Shown piece after piece: positions 46,801 to 57,800 of a stretch of DNA of 64,000 bases (its first letter is position 1; the number at the start of each line of letters is the position of its first letter). Under the pieces are notes generated by a model, which had not been told where the DNA came from, searched no databases, and was given only the letters and a program-made list of their open reading frames with translations. Made by a program: the position numbers and the translations under genes. The stretch comes from Microscilla marina ATCC 23134. Lineage in GTDB: Bacteria; Bacteroidota; Bacteroidia; Cytophagales; Microscillaceae. The stretch covers positions 62,001-126,000 of the forward strand of contig NZ_AAWS01000023.1 of assembly GCF_000169175.1 (NCBI RefSeq), given 5' to 3'.

Positions 46801-49800
46801 AAATTTATACTACTCAAACTGACCTTACGAACAAAACAGTAACTTTTAAAGAAATTGCTGAACTACCATTTAGCGATGCGCACATTGCATTGAGTTTAGA
46901 TGGTAAGCGTTTGTATGCTGTAAAAGGTAGTGGGAATAATGAATTAGGTTACTTAAAGCTAGACGATAACACTTACCATACAATAGGATATTTGAACGTG
47001 GGTAAAATCACTCAACTTTCGTTCTCTCCTAATGGCAAGCTTTATTTTACCGACAACTCAAGCAATGAGGTGTATGTGATGAACAACATCGAGGCTACGT
47101 TGTATACTAATTTGGGTAAAATCAACCTTAATAATGGCTTCCTGAACATTCAGGGTGGAGACATTACTTTTGCTCAGGATGGGACCTTCTACGTATCTAC
47201 TGCTGCCAATGGTGGTCGTGTATACCGTGTAGTTACCCAAGCTGGTGTAATGACCGCTGAAGAAATAGGAAGTACTCCAAGAAGCCAAATCAACGGTATA
47301 GCTGTATTGAATCACGGTACTGGAAGCCTGGTATATGCTGGCAAAGGTAAAAAAGGTTTTAGTGTAGTGGATCCTTCTACAGGCGCTACTTACGACCTTG
47401 CCGCCAAAGGTGACCTAAGTGTATTGGGTTATGGCGATATGTCTAGCTCTTGTATGGATGAATTGCCAACCGGACCTGATCCAGGACCAGGAGATGGGGA
47501 ACCATTGACTTGTGGTAAAATCAGAATTGAGAAAATTGGCAACAATGTGAAGATCAACAATGATCACGACAAACAAATAGTGGTTTACTATACCATTACT
47601 GATGCAGGCAATGATACCAAAGGCAGATTAATGGTGGATGCCAATACATCTGTTGATTTTCATACTCAAGTACCTGCCGATGGCAAGATTGTATTTGATA
47701 TGGGATCAGACAATATTCAGGACAGCACTGTAGCTACGGGCGATTTCTGTGCAGTAAAAACAGGCACTAAAACTGTAGAAGCTGGTGAGCGCATAGACAC
47801 TATTCAAGTATATGAAGGCAAAACTTACGATGCCCGTGACCTTGATTGGTTTGTGTTTAAAGAGCGTCAGCAGTTATTAGACCGTAATGGTAATACAGTA
47901 GCTGAGTCTGATAAGGGAGTAAGCCTTCCTGACTTGCAGACAATGGCTGACGAAACCAACCTGAAAGTAGATTTTAAAGCAGGTACTATTGCTTTTACCA
48001 ACACGATTGTATGGTTTAAGATTGAAAATGGATTACCTAAAGATCCTTATATATTAGCCAATGGTTTGAGAAGCAGTGTGACTACTACTGGTACTTTGCC
48101 AGGCACTGTTCCTGCCGGAACCCAAATGGGATTCTTGTTGGTAGGTGCTACCGCTCCTCACAACCCATTGGCCGAAAATCCCAATGCTAAATTGCGTTTC
48201 TCTGGAACCAAGTTGCAATACTCTACCAACAATGGTTCTAGCTGGAGTGATATACCTGAAACCAAGATTGTTTACTCTATCAAAGAATGGAACCGATACA
48301 AGAAAGAAAGTGTAGTAGCAGGTATTTCTGATCACCCAACCAAAGCAGGGGAGAAGGTATTGACTATAGTTTTTGAAGACATCGTAAGTGGTGGCGACCG
48401 TGATTTTGAGGATGTACACTGTACAGTATACATGCAAGGAGTAACCAAGCTAAAAACCAAGGTGGTGAAGGAAACTAAAGAGGTAGATGTTTACACTGAG
48501 ATTCCTTGTGGCAACTGTTCTGTAACTATTCAGGGCACTGAGCCATTGACTTGTGACAACATTGAGATTACCAAAAATGGCAACGATGTAAAAATCAATA
48601 ACAAGAATGCCCTGGATGCTTATGTGTACTACACTGTGTATGAAAACAATGTAGCTACTAAGACTGGCGACTTGTTGATTAGCCCTAACACGGTTATCGA
48701 CTTTGATACGCCTGTGCCTTCCAATGGTAAAATTGTATTTGCCATGGGTGCAGAGAGCATTCCTGACAGTACAATTGTTACAGGTGATTATTGTGCCATC
48801 AAAACTGGTACTAAAATTATAGAAGTTGGCGAGCGTGTAGAGATCATTCAGGTATACGAAGGCAAAGTATATGATGCCCGTGACCTTGACTGGTTTATCT
48901 TTAAAGAGCGTCAGAAACTGCAGGATCGTGAAGGCAACCTTGTACCATACTCTGACAAAGGAGTAAGCCTTCTGGACTTGACTACTATGGCAGATGAAAC
49001 TAATCTTAAGTTTGATTTTAAAGCCGGACGTATAGGTTATACTGATGCCATTATTTGGTTTAAGATTGAAGGTGGGCTTCCAACTGAGCCGCATATTTTA
49101 TCTGCTGGTTTGACTAATATGTCAACGGCTACTGCAACACTTCCTGGAACCGTTCCTGCGGGAACTAAAATGGGATTTGTATTGGTAGGCGATGTGGCAG
49201 CTAAAAACCCAATCGTTCAGAACCCTACTGCTCAACTACGTTTTTCTGGTACTCGCCTGCAGTACTCTACTGACAATGGTGCTACTTGGAATACTATTCC
49301 TGAGCATCAATTGGTGTACAGTATCAAAGACTGGAACAGAAACCAACACGAAGGTGTAGTAGCAGGTATTTCTGATCACCCAACCAAAGCTGGTGATAAA
49401 GTATTGACTGTAGTATTTGAAGATATTGCAGGTGGTTATGGCGACTTAGACTACGAAGATGTACACTGTACGGTGTATATGCAAGGGGTAACTAAGTTGA
49501 AAACCAAGGTGGTTAAAATCACCAAAGAAGTAGACGTTTATACTGAAATCCCTTGTGGTACTTGTGAAGTTACCGTAGAAAGTGGTGACAACTCTACTTG
49601 TCCTGACGATGCTTACCGCTATAAACTAAGTAATGGCAGCCCTGATGGTGAAAACTATCACGTATGGATGCCTAACTTGTTTGTTCAAGGACAAACTACC
49701 CGAATGACTTTTGAGAAAGAGGCTTATATGGACATCAAGAGAGATGGTTCTAGTGCTCGTCTTTATGGTTATGCTACAGTAACTGGTAGTGGCGGATCAA

Positions 49801-52800
49801 GCATGGGAGCCCGTTATTTGGTAGATGCTACTTTCCATAAAGCTACCAACAACATGCAGCCTAAGATTACCCTTCCAACTCAAACTCCTGATGTAGTAAA
49901 AGATTGGAAATACTTTGAGATGGACGCAAGCAAGTCTACAATCTCTTTGGTAGGAGGTAATCAAGTATTTAAACTTACCCACATGCCTGCCAACAAACAG
50001 TTTGGCTTGCAAGTAGGAGTAAGCGCCAGTGGTCAGAATGTGAAGTTTGGCGCAGCTGCCTGGTTCTTCTGGGAAGAAGTAGGCACAGACAGAAAAGGGT
50101 CTGGTGACTTTATTATGGACATGGAAAACCTTTGTCCTGATGATACGCTGGATTGCCCTGACAATGCTTTCCGTCACAGACTGAGCAACGCGGTATCTGA
50201 CGATGCACACAATGGTAACCACGATCATAGTATCTGGATGCCTAACTTGTTTGTGTCTGGACAAGATGCCAAGTTTACTTTTGATAACAACGCCTACATG
50301 GACATCTTAAAAGATGACAGTAAGGCGCATATATATGGTTATGCTACCGTAACAAATGGTGGTGGTACTAGCCAGGGAGCCCGTTATTTGGTAGATGTAT
50401 GGTTTAACCTTGCAACTAATCCAATGACGGCTAAAAAAGAGTTGAAGCCTGGTTACCAGCCTGACGAAGTAACTAATAAGTGGAAGTTCTTCGAAATGGA
50501 TGAAACCAAAGCTACCATGACCAAAGTAGGAGGGAGTCAGGTAATTAAACTAACTCACAAGCCTGCAAACCGTAAAATGGGCTTACAAGTAGGCTTTACT
50601 GCCAACGGTAAGAACGTGAAGTTTGGTGCTTCTGCCTGGTTCTTCTGGGAGATAGTGGGTGAAGGGAAATCAGGACACGGTGACTTTAACCTTGACCTTG
50701 AAAATCTTTGTCCAGGACAACCTTTACCTGATTTGTGTGAGCCTCCAATAGAAGTAATTTATGTGTTGGATATGTCGGGTAGTATGAAGTGGGAGTATCC
50801 AAAAACTGACGATGCTGGTAAAACAATCAGTCGTTTCCGTGCAGCCCAGGATGCTTTGATTTATGCGAACTCTGCACTTGCTCAACAAGGAATGTCAAGC
50901 CGTTCGGCGTTGATAGTATTTAATGATACTACTGCTCAAGTAATGTCTGGATTTACAAATAACTTCCAGCAATTGAACAGTATAGTAGAAAACCTTGGCG
51001 CGCCTAATGGTGGTACTCCAATGTCAAAAGGTATGTTAAGTGCCAAAGAGTTGTTGAAAACGCGTAGTGCTGATAAAAAGCCTGTAGTTGTATTAATTAC
51101 AGATGGTGTGCCTACTTATGACTTACGTAACTTCCCTTACGACCACTTGAAAGTGTCTGCAGTAGACATTTTTGACCCTGTGGCTCAGGTTTTTCGTATC
51201 AAAGAGGTGGTAGCTAAAATGGGTGGATTAAATACCTGGATTAGCTCATCTTATGGCTTGTACAACGGTCAGGTGTTGTCAGAAGTAATGGGAGCAATTG
51301 ATGAAATCAAGGCGGAAACTCCTGATGCATTGATTTATGGACTAGGTATTGACCAGGATGCTGGTAATAACGAAGCTTCATTTAATGATGATATTCTGGA
51401 GTATGGAGCTCACAAAACTGGGGCGACTTATCATACAGTAGACAATGCCGAATCAATGATCAAGGCAATGGCCAACATCTTGTTAGATGCTACTTGTAAC
51501 CCACACAATCCATCAGAAGATCCTGCTTGTGAACTTTTGTTAAATGGTACGCCTTTGAATGACTCTACACAGTTAAATACTGTTTGGAATGGTCAGGATG
51601 ATAAGGTGACAGTAACCATTGCTAATATTACTGAGCCAGTAAATTATACCTGGAAGCTTACTTTCCCAACTGATCCTTCGGTTCAGGCAGTGGAGGTTTC
51701 TGGTACTTTTACTCAGGATGGAACCTACGAGATTACTATTCCTATTCCTCCAAAGGGTCAATGGGGTAATGTAGCTACAGATGGTTCTGGTTTATTTAAA
51801 GCCAATATCTCTTTCAATATCAGTACTCCTTGTGGAGACCAAAACTGGGAGCGTATTTATTATGCGACAGATGAAGCAGATGTTCAAGTGGTAAAAACTG
51901 TAGACAAAGCCACGGCAAATGTAGGCGATACCCTTACTTATACTATTACAGTTACTAACAACGGCCCTAGAAAGGCCAATTCAGTTACATTAACTGATGC
52001 ACTTCCTGATGGATTGAGCATTTTGTCAGTAACTGGTGGTTCTTTTGAAGAAGATACTATGGACTTAGGTTCAATCAACCTTGGAGAAAGTAAAACCATT
52101 AAAGTAACTGCTATCGCTACTGCTACTGGAACAATCACAAACACTGCTACGGTGAGTGTGGGTTCTCCTGTTGATCCGGATACAAGTAACAATACTTCTT
52201 CGGTGCAAACAGTAGTAGTGGCTAAGCCAAAAGCTGACCTTGCCATTACTGGAACAGGTCCTGCTACCATAGGTGAGGGTAAAGAGGCTACTTATATCTT
52301 TACAGTGACTAATAACGGTCCTGACAAAGCTGATAACATCAGTATTGCAAATGCGATCCCTACGGGAGCTACTTTGATTTCTTCTACCCATACTACCATC
52401 ACAAGCCTTGATTTGGGTGCTTCGGCTACCTTTGAGGTGAAGTTGTTGATGAATAACCTAGGTACTTATCAGCTTACTTCAAGTGTGTCAAGTACAGTAG
52501 AAGATCCAAACCTGGCAAATAATACAGCGGCTGTAACTACTGAGGTTACGTTTGATACTTCTGATGAGAAGTGTTATGCAAGTGGGGTATTGAATCATAC
52601 TCCAGGTACCAATTTAGATGGTTCACCTGTTTTACCTGAGTTGGGTGATAAATCTAAGGTGACAAACAAACCTGAAAGAACCAATGCTATAGGTACTTAC
52701 ACAAGTTTAGGTTTTGGTGGAGACATCACAATGACGTTTGCAATGCCAATTAAGAATGGTACAGGCAATGACCTTCGTATAGTAGAGGCAAGCCCAGCAG

Positions 52801-53843
52801 GAACTACTTGTGCTTCCAACCCCGAAAAAGCAGATGTATTTGCTTCTCAGGATGGTCAGAAGTGGGTATACCTGGGCAGAGCTTGTGGTGCTAACAGTGA
52901 CTTTGATTTAGGCGAACTTAACTGGGCGGTTTATGTGAGAGTGATTGATGTAAGTAACCCAACTCACTTTACCGATGCAACTGCCAACGGTTTTGATGTA
53001 GACGGAATGGCTTGTTTGCACGGAATGCCTGATACTTTTGATCCTGCTCCATTGGTTTCTTGTGTAGCGGCTAAGCTGGTATCGTTCAAACCTGGACAGA
53101 ACCAAGATGGTACTGACCTGGATGATGGCAATGATCCTAACAAAGCATTGGGTGATGTAACTAATCCTGATGATGCCAACGAAGCTGTATCGCTTGGTTT
53201 TGGTGGAGAGTTGATTGTTAAATTTGACTATGTAATCTTTAACGGAGACAATGATGACCTTGAGATCATCGAGCATAGTCCGATTAGTGATTGCTCTACC
53301 AATCCTGAAAAAGCAAAAGTGTATGCTTCTCAGGATGGTAACAATTGGGTACTGTTAGGCGAGGCTTGTTTGGATGCTAAATTTGATTTTGGTAGCCTTA
53401 AGTGGGCGCAGTACTTCAAGATTGTAGATGTGAGCAATACTGCTGATTTCTCTGATGCCAACGCCAATGGCTTTGATGTAGATGCTATCAGATGTGCGGG
53501 TGGATCAGTGTACCAAGCATATCAAGGTGACAAGGTTGCCAGCGAAGACAATGTAACTATATTGCCTAACCCTGTGAGAACAGACTTAGGTGTAGACGTG
53601 TCTAAGTTGTATAGTGTACCTGCCTCACAAGTAATCAATGTAAAAATTGAATTGACTGATATTGATGGTAAAAAACTAGCCAGCAAAACTGTAGGCAAAG
53701 ATGCTTTTGACAGCAAAACACTACATTTTGATATGACTAATAAAGCCAGTGGCTTATACTTAGTGAAATGTATTATCACTTACAAAGGCGTAAATGGTGA
53801 TACTCAAACTGCTATCATAGACAAAAAAGTGATTAAGAACTAA
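43890..53843 (+). CDS. Giant T9SS-secreted multidomain adhesin (lectin, DUF4114, VWA, DUF11)
   Basis: 3317 residues. Signal peptide MRKVATTIKATLVVMALGLL. About 89-292: L-type lectin domain (ALELDFYFGTRTDNGADGQI, SIGIEMDTWQNP). Then a duplicated pair, twice over: a beta domain (307-502, 751-944; GNRPSDPNIAI) and a propeller-like region (516-745, 955-1187). About 1205-1550 and 1551-1900: two DUF4114-like modules (FEDIVSGGDRDFEDVHC). About 1904-2275: two ~180-residue modules ending AAWFFWEEVG. About 2283-2540: VWA with a complete MIDAS (DMSGS, GGTPMS, ITDGVP). About 2664-2885: two DUF11 repeats. About 2894-3204: two further duplicated beta modules. C-terminus: type A T9SS sorting domain (ILPNPVRTDLGVDVSKL, SGLYLVKCIITYKG). 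Ca/Mg-dependent surface adhesion is likely. Confidence 0.92.
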   Translation: MRKVATTIKATLVVMALGLLSIQAQRNGYFDNLSIKSWFSSTKKNPTATKPKLTPKTQQTPTKLVNTFLPTPKLKTDFFMGGLAKPLIKNGKACDCVEITTEGRDQRGRVFSYEKLNLRKDFALELDFYFGTRTDNGADGQILMIHNDPRGNDAQGDFGEGLGYGTGRNSKGVAPSIGIEMDTWQNPARMDPSEDHIAYLENGVVTHNDPTFPLIKMPEMEDGKEHRLRFEWYASAKKVKVYWDKNNDKEIDKTSELLFEVNRDLIDLLGTATPYWGISGATGHSYNLQYFCNPHGKLIFTPTDFCATYEGLQDKSSVEGLGKVHPLLNVSTGRGKAQVLYQDGRKTIYTAPNGKDKVVNGCLGNGKGFADTESSKKRLHDYTFTFENNAAVKNFSMQMLDFGDYNAAKAQVQSAILVGYNAKGEVVDTDSLIVTATSHGNLKLTGDACTAKPGEPGNYTFKLVGDGMTKVKVLYYNDGKGTYAGNRPSDPNIAIGNVCFTMDANASPNPPANMPDCKAYAVNTDQGNSQFYTVDINNHNFVLPLGDANAGADIQGVELHPVHGVLYAVSGSANANNQKGHLFKVNTSTGELTSIGATGYTNLTSLAFNRMDNHLWAWATGTGLVQIDLATGQATVKAASNYQVSGLSWDKDGDKLYATVGAKLFAYDNNTQKITEVAHNLPGETSALEVRPDGLLMGAVSKSGAMTVFVYDLGTLQTVKKERLTTSYNKITAFAWADWCDINDDIVIPAQNCVAFDNITPGTVVEGMGTAHPLLDITTGGGLAKRLSEGGTDIVYITEGKLANGCIGAGFADTRPSATRTHDYAFKFKPGTTVNSFSLRLVDYGDWNPAKATEHSAKLVAYDKDGNVINTDELKHTTQAGKTIGKKGDACGGQEGESGRYTFTVTGNGIAQVKLEFSNNGTTQYGGNRPSDPNIAINKVCFFVETDVEPPLIPCEASVYYANHTNGVNSKIYTTQTDLTNKTVTFKEIAELPFSDAHIALSLDGKRLYAVKGSGNNELGYLKLDDNTYHTIGYLNVGKITQLSFSPNGKLYFTDNSSNEVYVMNNIEATLYTNLGKINLNNGFLNIQGGDITFAQDGTFYVSTAANGGRVYRVVTQAGVMTAEEIGSTPRSQINGIAVLNHGTGSLVYAGKGKKGFSVVDPSTGATYDLAAKGDLSVLGYGDMSSSCMDELPTGPDPGPGDGEPLTCGKIRIEKIGNNVKINNDHDKQIVVYYTITDAGNDTKGRLMVDANTSVDFHTQVPADGKIVFDMGSDNIQDSTVATGDFCAVKTGTKTVEAGERIDTIQVYEGKTYDARDLDWFVFKERQQLLDRNGNTVAESDKGVSLPDLQTMADETNLKVDFKAGTIAFTNTIVWFKIENGLPKDPYILANGLRSSVTTTGTLPGTVPAGTQMGFLLVGATAPHNPLAENPNAKLRFSGTKLQYSTNNGSSWSDIPETKIVYSIKEWNRYKKESVVAGISDHPTKAGEKVLTIVFEDIVSGGDRDFEDVHCTVYMQGVTKLKTKVVKETKEVDVYTEIPCGNCSVTIQGTEPLTCDNIEITKNGNDVKINNKNALDAYVYYTVYENNVATKTGDLLISPNTVIDFDTPVPSNGKIVFAMGAESIPDSTIVTGDYCAIKTGTKIIEVGERVEIIQVYEGKVYDARDLDWFIFKERQKLQDREGNLVPYSDKGVSLLDLTTMADETNLKFDFKAGRIGYTDAIIWFKIEGGLPTEPHILSAGLTNMSTATATLPGTVPAGTKMGFVLVGDVAAKNPIVQNPTAQLRFSGTRLQYSTDNGATWNTIPEHQLVYSIKDWNRNQHEGVVAGISDHPTKAGDKVLTVVFEDIAGGYGDLDYEDVHCTVYMQGVTKLKTKVVKITKEVDVYTEIPCGTCEVTVESGDNSTCPDDAYRYKLSNGSPDGENYHVWMPNLFVQGQTTRMTFEKEAYMDIKRDGSSARLYGYATVTGSGGSSMGARYLVDATFHKATNNMQPKITLPTQTPDVVKDWKYFEMDASKSTISLVGGNQVFKLTHMPANKQFGLQVGVSASGQNVKFGAAAWFFWEEVGTDRKGSGDFIMDMENLCPDDTLDCPDNAFRHRLSNAVSDDAHNGNHDHSIWMPNLFVSGQDAKFTFDNNAYMDILKDDSKAHIYGYATVTNGGGTSQGARYLVDVWFNLATNPMTAKKELKPGYQPDEVTNKWKFFEMDETKATMTKVGGSQVIKLTHKPANRKMGLQVGFTANGKNVKFGASAWFFWEIVGEGKSGHGDFNLDLENLCPGQPLPDLCEPPIEVIYVLDMSGSMKWEYPKTDDAGKTISRFRAAQDALIYANSALAQQGMSSRSALIVFNDTTAQVMSGFTNNFQQLNSIVENLGAPNGGTPMSKGMLSAKELLKTRSADKKPVVVLITDGVPTYDLRNFPYDHLKVSAVDIFDPVAQVFRIKEVVAKMGGLNTWISSSYGLYNGQVLSEVMGAIDEIKAETPDALIYGLGIDQDAGNNEASFNDDILEYGAHKTGATYHTVDNAESMIKAMANILLDATCNPHNPSEDPACELLLNGTPLNDSTQLNTVWNGQDDKVTVTIANITEPVNYTWKLTFPTDPSVQAVEVSGTFTQDGTYEITIPIPPKGQWGNVATDGSGLFKANISFNISTPCGDQNWERIYYATDEADVQVVKTVDKATANVGDTLTYTITVTNNGPRKANSVTLTDALPDGLSILSVTGGSFEEDTMDLGSINLGESKTIKVTAIATATGTITNTATVSVGSPVDPDTSNNTSSVQTVVVAKPKADLAITGTGPATIGEGKEATYIFTVTNNGPDKADNISIANAIPTGATLISSTHTTITSLDLGASATFEVKLLMNNLGTYQLTSSVSSTVEDPNLANNTAAVTTEVTFDTSDEKCYASGVLNHTPGTNLDGSPVLPELGDKSKVTNKPERTNAIGTYTSLGFGGDITMTFAMPIKNGTGNDLRIVEASPAGTTCASNPEKADVFASQDGQKWVYLGRACGANSDFDLGELNWAVYVRVIDVSNPTHFTDATANGFDVDGMACLHGMPDTFDPAPLVSCVAAKLVSFKPGQNQDGTDLDDGNDPNKALGDVTNPDDANEAVSLGFGGELIVKFDYVIFNGDNDDLEIIEHSPISDCSTNPEKAKVYASQDGNNWVLLGEACLDAKFDFGSLKWAQYFKIVDVSNTADFSDANANGFDVDAIRCAGGSVYQAYQGDKVASEDNVTILPNPVRTDLGVDVSKLYSVPASQVINVKIELTDIDGKKLASKTVGKDAFDSKTLHFDMTNKASGLYLVKCIITYKGVNGDTQTAIIDKKVIKN

Positions 53844-53877
53844 TAATTACTTTTGCTATTCATAGATAAATAAAAGG

Positions 53878-53908
53878 TCCGGTGTCTGTAAAGGCACCGG
53901 ATTTTTTT
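53878..53908 (+). terminator. Terminator of the giant adhesin
   Basis: Perfect 7-bp stem TCCGGTG / CACCGGA with a 10-base loop and seven T. Nearly the same sequence ends the second adhesin gene at 58339. Confidence 0.8.
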
Positions 53909-54876
53909 ATGCCTTGTATTAAGCCCTGTTTTGGCGGTCAATTAAAATAGTGATATCGTGTATCAACGAATATTGTAACAACTTTTTTTGTTTTTCCCCG
54001 TTTAAAGCCCTCTTTCTTATGTTTCTTTAAGCTTGCCTACTCGAATTTGGTTCTTGTATTGTAGGTTTAATGCCTTGTTTTTAGAATAGCTTTTATTAGA
54101 AAAGTACTATTATATGGTTGTTGATACAGACTTTTACCAAACGATACTTGTACAATGTGTTCAGGGAAAGGTGTGCACAGTGAAAGTTTTTTTGTGTGGG
54201 TACTGTATAGCATATTGAGGGTGAAGGAGAAAAAGAGAATGTACACTATATAGCCATCTGAGTATATCGTAGACGATTTTTATTGCTTCGAACAATGAGC
54301 AGTACTTATAAAAACAAATGTTACTAATTGTGTAATTGTGACAACCCCTGAATTAATTTTAAGATATCACTGTGTGTTTATACCTGTTTTTAGTTCATCT
54401 GTTAGGGAAATTTCTTAATGCAAAAATACAATACTTTTTTTAGAGTAAAATAGCTTCAAACATTGTTCAAACTCAATAATTTTACGTAAGTTTGCCAGAC
54501 TTTTAATCACAGAGAATTTGATTTTTTTTGCGAAAATTAAAATTTTTACAAAAAATTAACAAATCCTGTTTTTTTGCATAAAAAAGCAGGCTACTAATAA
54601 AGTTTAACTAAACACCAGGCTATTTATATCAGTGATAAATCTATTTTGTAGGTTTATTGAGTCACGAGAACAAAACATAATAAGTAGGACTAACCATGCA
54701 TTAGTTGAACCAGCCTATACACAGTTACTATAAAAACGAATTGTAATGTTTAAAAATCATCAGCAAAGCATAATTATGTATTGAGGAAATATACCTTGCA
54801 AATTCATGCAATTGGGTATGTTTTCTTTTTTTTTATCCCAACTAAAACAATAATTTATTTAAGTATTTTTTACGAA
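53909..54876. other. Upstream region of the second adhesin, about 970 bp
   Basis: No gene found. It carries the promoter block and the leader segments shared with the first adhesin (AGTTGAACCAGC near 54703; GGTATGTTTTCTTTTTT near 54815). The left half, before about 54440, shows no clear match to the first copy's upstream sequence. Confidence 0.6.
54460..54495 (+). promoter_or_regulatory. Promoter block of the second adhesin
   Basis: TAAGTTTG (54487-54494) with ATTG 21 bases upstream: a better -33/-7 fit than in the first copy. 34 of 36 bases match 43392-43427. It implies a leader of about 380 bases. Confidence 0.6.
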
Positions 54877-57800
54877 ATGAAAAAAGTAGCAACATCCATT
54901 AAAGCGACATTGGTCGTATTGGCCCTTGGGCTCCTCTCAATACAGGCACAGAGGAGTGGTTACCTTGATAACTTATCTATCAAGAACTGGTCATTGTCCA
55001 CCAAAAAGACAGTTACTGTCAAAAAACCAAAACTAACAACTAAACATGAAACAACATCTACAACAGTAGTGAAGGCTTCATTACCTATAACTCCTTTGAA
55101 AAAGAAGGATTTAAGTAATGACGGGGCATTAACTTGTAGCAAAATCAGAATTGAGAAAACAAATAGTCAGGTTAAAATCAATAATGATTACAACAAAGAA
55201 GTAGTACTTTATTATACCATTGTTGATGGTGATAACAATACTACTGGTAGCATAATGGTAGACGCTAACTCTGCTGTTGATTTTCATACACAAATACCTG
55301 CCAATGGCAAGATTGTATTTGATATGGGATCTGATAATATTCAGGATAGTACAGTAGCCACAGGCGATTATTGTGTGGTGAAAACAGGTACTAAAACTGT
55401 AGAAGTTGGTGAGCGCATAGATACTATTCAGGTATACGAAGGCAAAGTGTTTGATGCCCGTAACCTTGATTGGTTTGTGTTTAAGGAGCGCCAGCAACTG
55501 CTAGACCGTGATGGTAAAACAGTAGCTGAGTCTGACAAGGGAGTGAGCCTTCCTGACTTGCAGACGATGACTGATGAGACCAATCTGAAAGTAGACTTTA
55601 AAGCAGGTACCATTGCCTTCACCAACACGATTGTGTGGTTTAAGATTGAAGATGGATTACCTAAAGATCCTTATATATTAGCGAATGGACTTCAAAGCAA
55701 TGCAAACACTACTGGTACACTACCAGGTACTGTTCCTGCTGGAACCCAAATGGGCTTCTTATTGGTAGGTGCTACTGCTCCTCACAACCCATTGGCTGAA
55801 AATCCCAACGCTAAGTTACGTTTTTCTGGAACTACCTTGCAGTACTCTACTGATGGTGGAGCCAGCTGGAATGATATTTCTGAAACTAAAATAGTTTACT
55901 CTATCAAAGAGTGGAACCGATTCAACAAAGAAAGTGTAGTAGCGGGTATTTCTGATCACCCAACCAAAACTGGTGATAAAGTTTTGACCATTGTTTTTGA
56001 AGACATCGTAAGTGGTGGTGACCGTGACTTTGAAGATGTACATTGTACTGTATATATGCAAGGGGTTACCAAGTTGAAAACCAAGGTTACTAAAATTACC
56101 GAAGAGGTAGATGTGTATACTGAGATTCCTTGTGGAACCTGCACCGTAACAGTAGAGAACAATAACAACCCTGGTTGTCCTGATGGTTATACTCGTTATG
56201 CAGTAAGTAACGGTAGCCCTGCTGGTCAAAATTACCACGTATGGATGCCTAGCTTGTTTGTGCAAGGTGAAACTGCTCGAATGACATTTGACAAAGAAGC
56301 CTATTTAGATATCAAAAATGATGGTTCTACTGCTCACCTTTATGGGTATGCTACAGTAACAGGTAGTGGTGGATCAAGCATGGGTGCCCGTTATTTGGTA
56401 GATGCAAGCTTTAAAAAGGCTGGAAGCAACATGGGACCAAAACTTACGATGCCTGAGCAAACTCCAGAAGTAGTAGAAAAGTGGTTGTTTTTTGAGATGG
56501 ATGATACTAAATCTACAATCTCATTGGTAGGGGGTAATCAAGTGTTTAAGCTTACTCACATGCCTGCTAACCGTCAATTTGGTTTACAGGTAGGTAAAGC
56601 GGCCAGTGGTCAAAGTGTTGAGTTTGGCGCAGCAGCTTGGTTCTTCTGGGAAGAAGTAGGAACAGACAGAAAAGGTACTGGAGACTTCTTTATTAAAGAG
56701 ATCAAAGATCTTTGTCCTGCTACTTGTCCTGACGATTCTACGATTCGTTATGCAGTAAGTAATGGTAGCCCCAGAGGTAATCAGTACCAAGTGTGGATGC
56801 CTAGCCTATTTGTACCAGGTGAAACTGCTCGAATGACTTTCGACAAAGATGCTTACTTAGATGTTAAAAGAGATGGTTCTTCTGCTCACCTTTACGGATA
56901 TGCTACAGTAACAGGTAGTGGTGGATCAAGCATGGGTGCTCGTTATTTGGTAGATGCTACTTTTACAAAAGCAGACAGCACTACAGGACCTAAGATTACA
57001 ATGCCTGAGCAAACTCCAGAAGTGACTGATAAATGGCAATACTTTGTAATGGATGATACTAAATCTACTATTTCATTAGTAGGTGGCAACCAAGTATTTA
57101 AATTGACTCACATGCCAGCCAACAAGCAGTTTGGTTTACAAATAGGTGAGACTGCCAGTGGTCAAAGCCTTAAGTTTGGTGCGGCGGCTTGGTTTTTCTG
57201 GGAAGAAGTAGGAACAGGTAGAAAAGGGACTGGTGATTTCTTTATAGATGGTATAGATAACCTTTGCCCTGAGCCTCCGTTGCCACAAGAAGCTGATGTA
57301 CAAGTGGTGAAAACTGTAGATAAAACTTGTGCAAGAGTAGGCGATACCCTTACTTATACAATTGTTGTGACTAACAATGGACCAAGAGCTGCCGAAGGTG
57401 TCATCTTGACTGATGCATTGCCTTATGGGTTAAACGTAGTGTCGGTAACTGGCGGAACGTTTACAAATAACAAAATTGATTTGGGTACGATGGCAGTAAA
57501 TGCCAGCAAAACAGTTACGGTTGCCGCAGTTGCTGCCCGAACTTGTATGATTACTAATATTGCTACTGTAACATCTGCTTCGCCAGTTGATCCGGATTTA
57601 AGTAACAATAAGTCTCATGCCCGTACATTGGTATTACCTCAGCGCAAAGCTGACCTTAAGGTAATCCCAAGAAGCTGCCCAAGAACAATAGTAGAAGGGT
57701 GTACAGTTACTTATTACTTTACTGTAATCAACCGTGGCCCTTACACTGCCGAAAACGTGAAGATCAAAGAAATTGTACCTGCTGGGGCTACTTTGCTTTA

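Noticed and set aside
52071-52391. Antisense ORFs across the giant adhesin
   Set aside because: Long antisense frames are an effect of the coding bias of the sense gene; none has a start context or motif.
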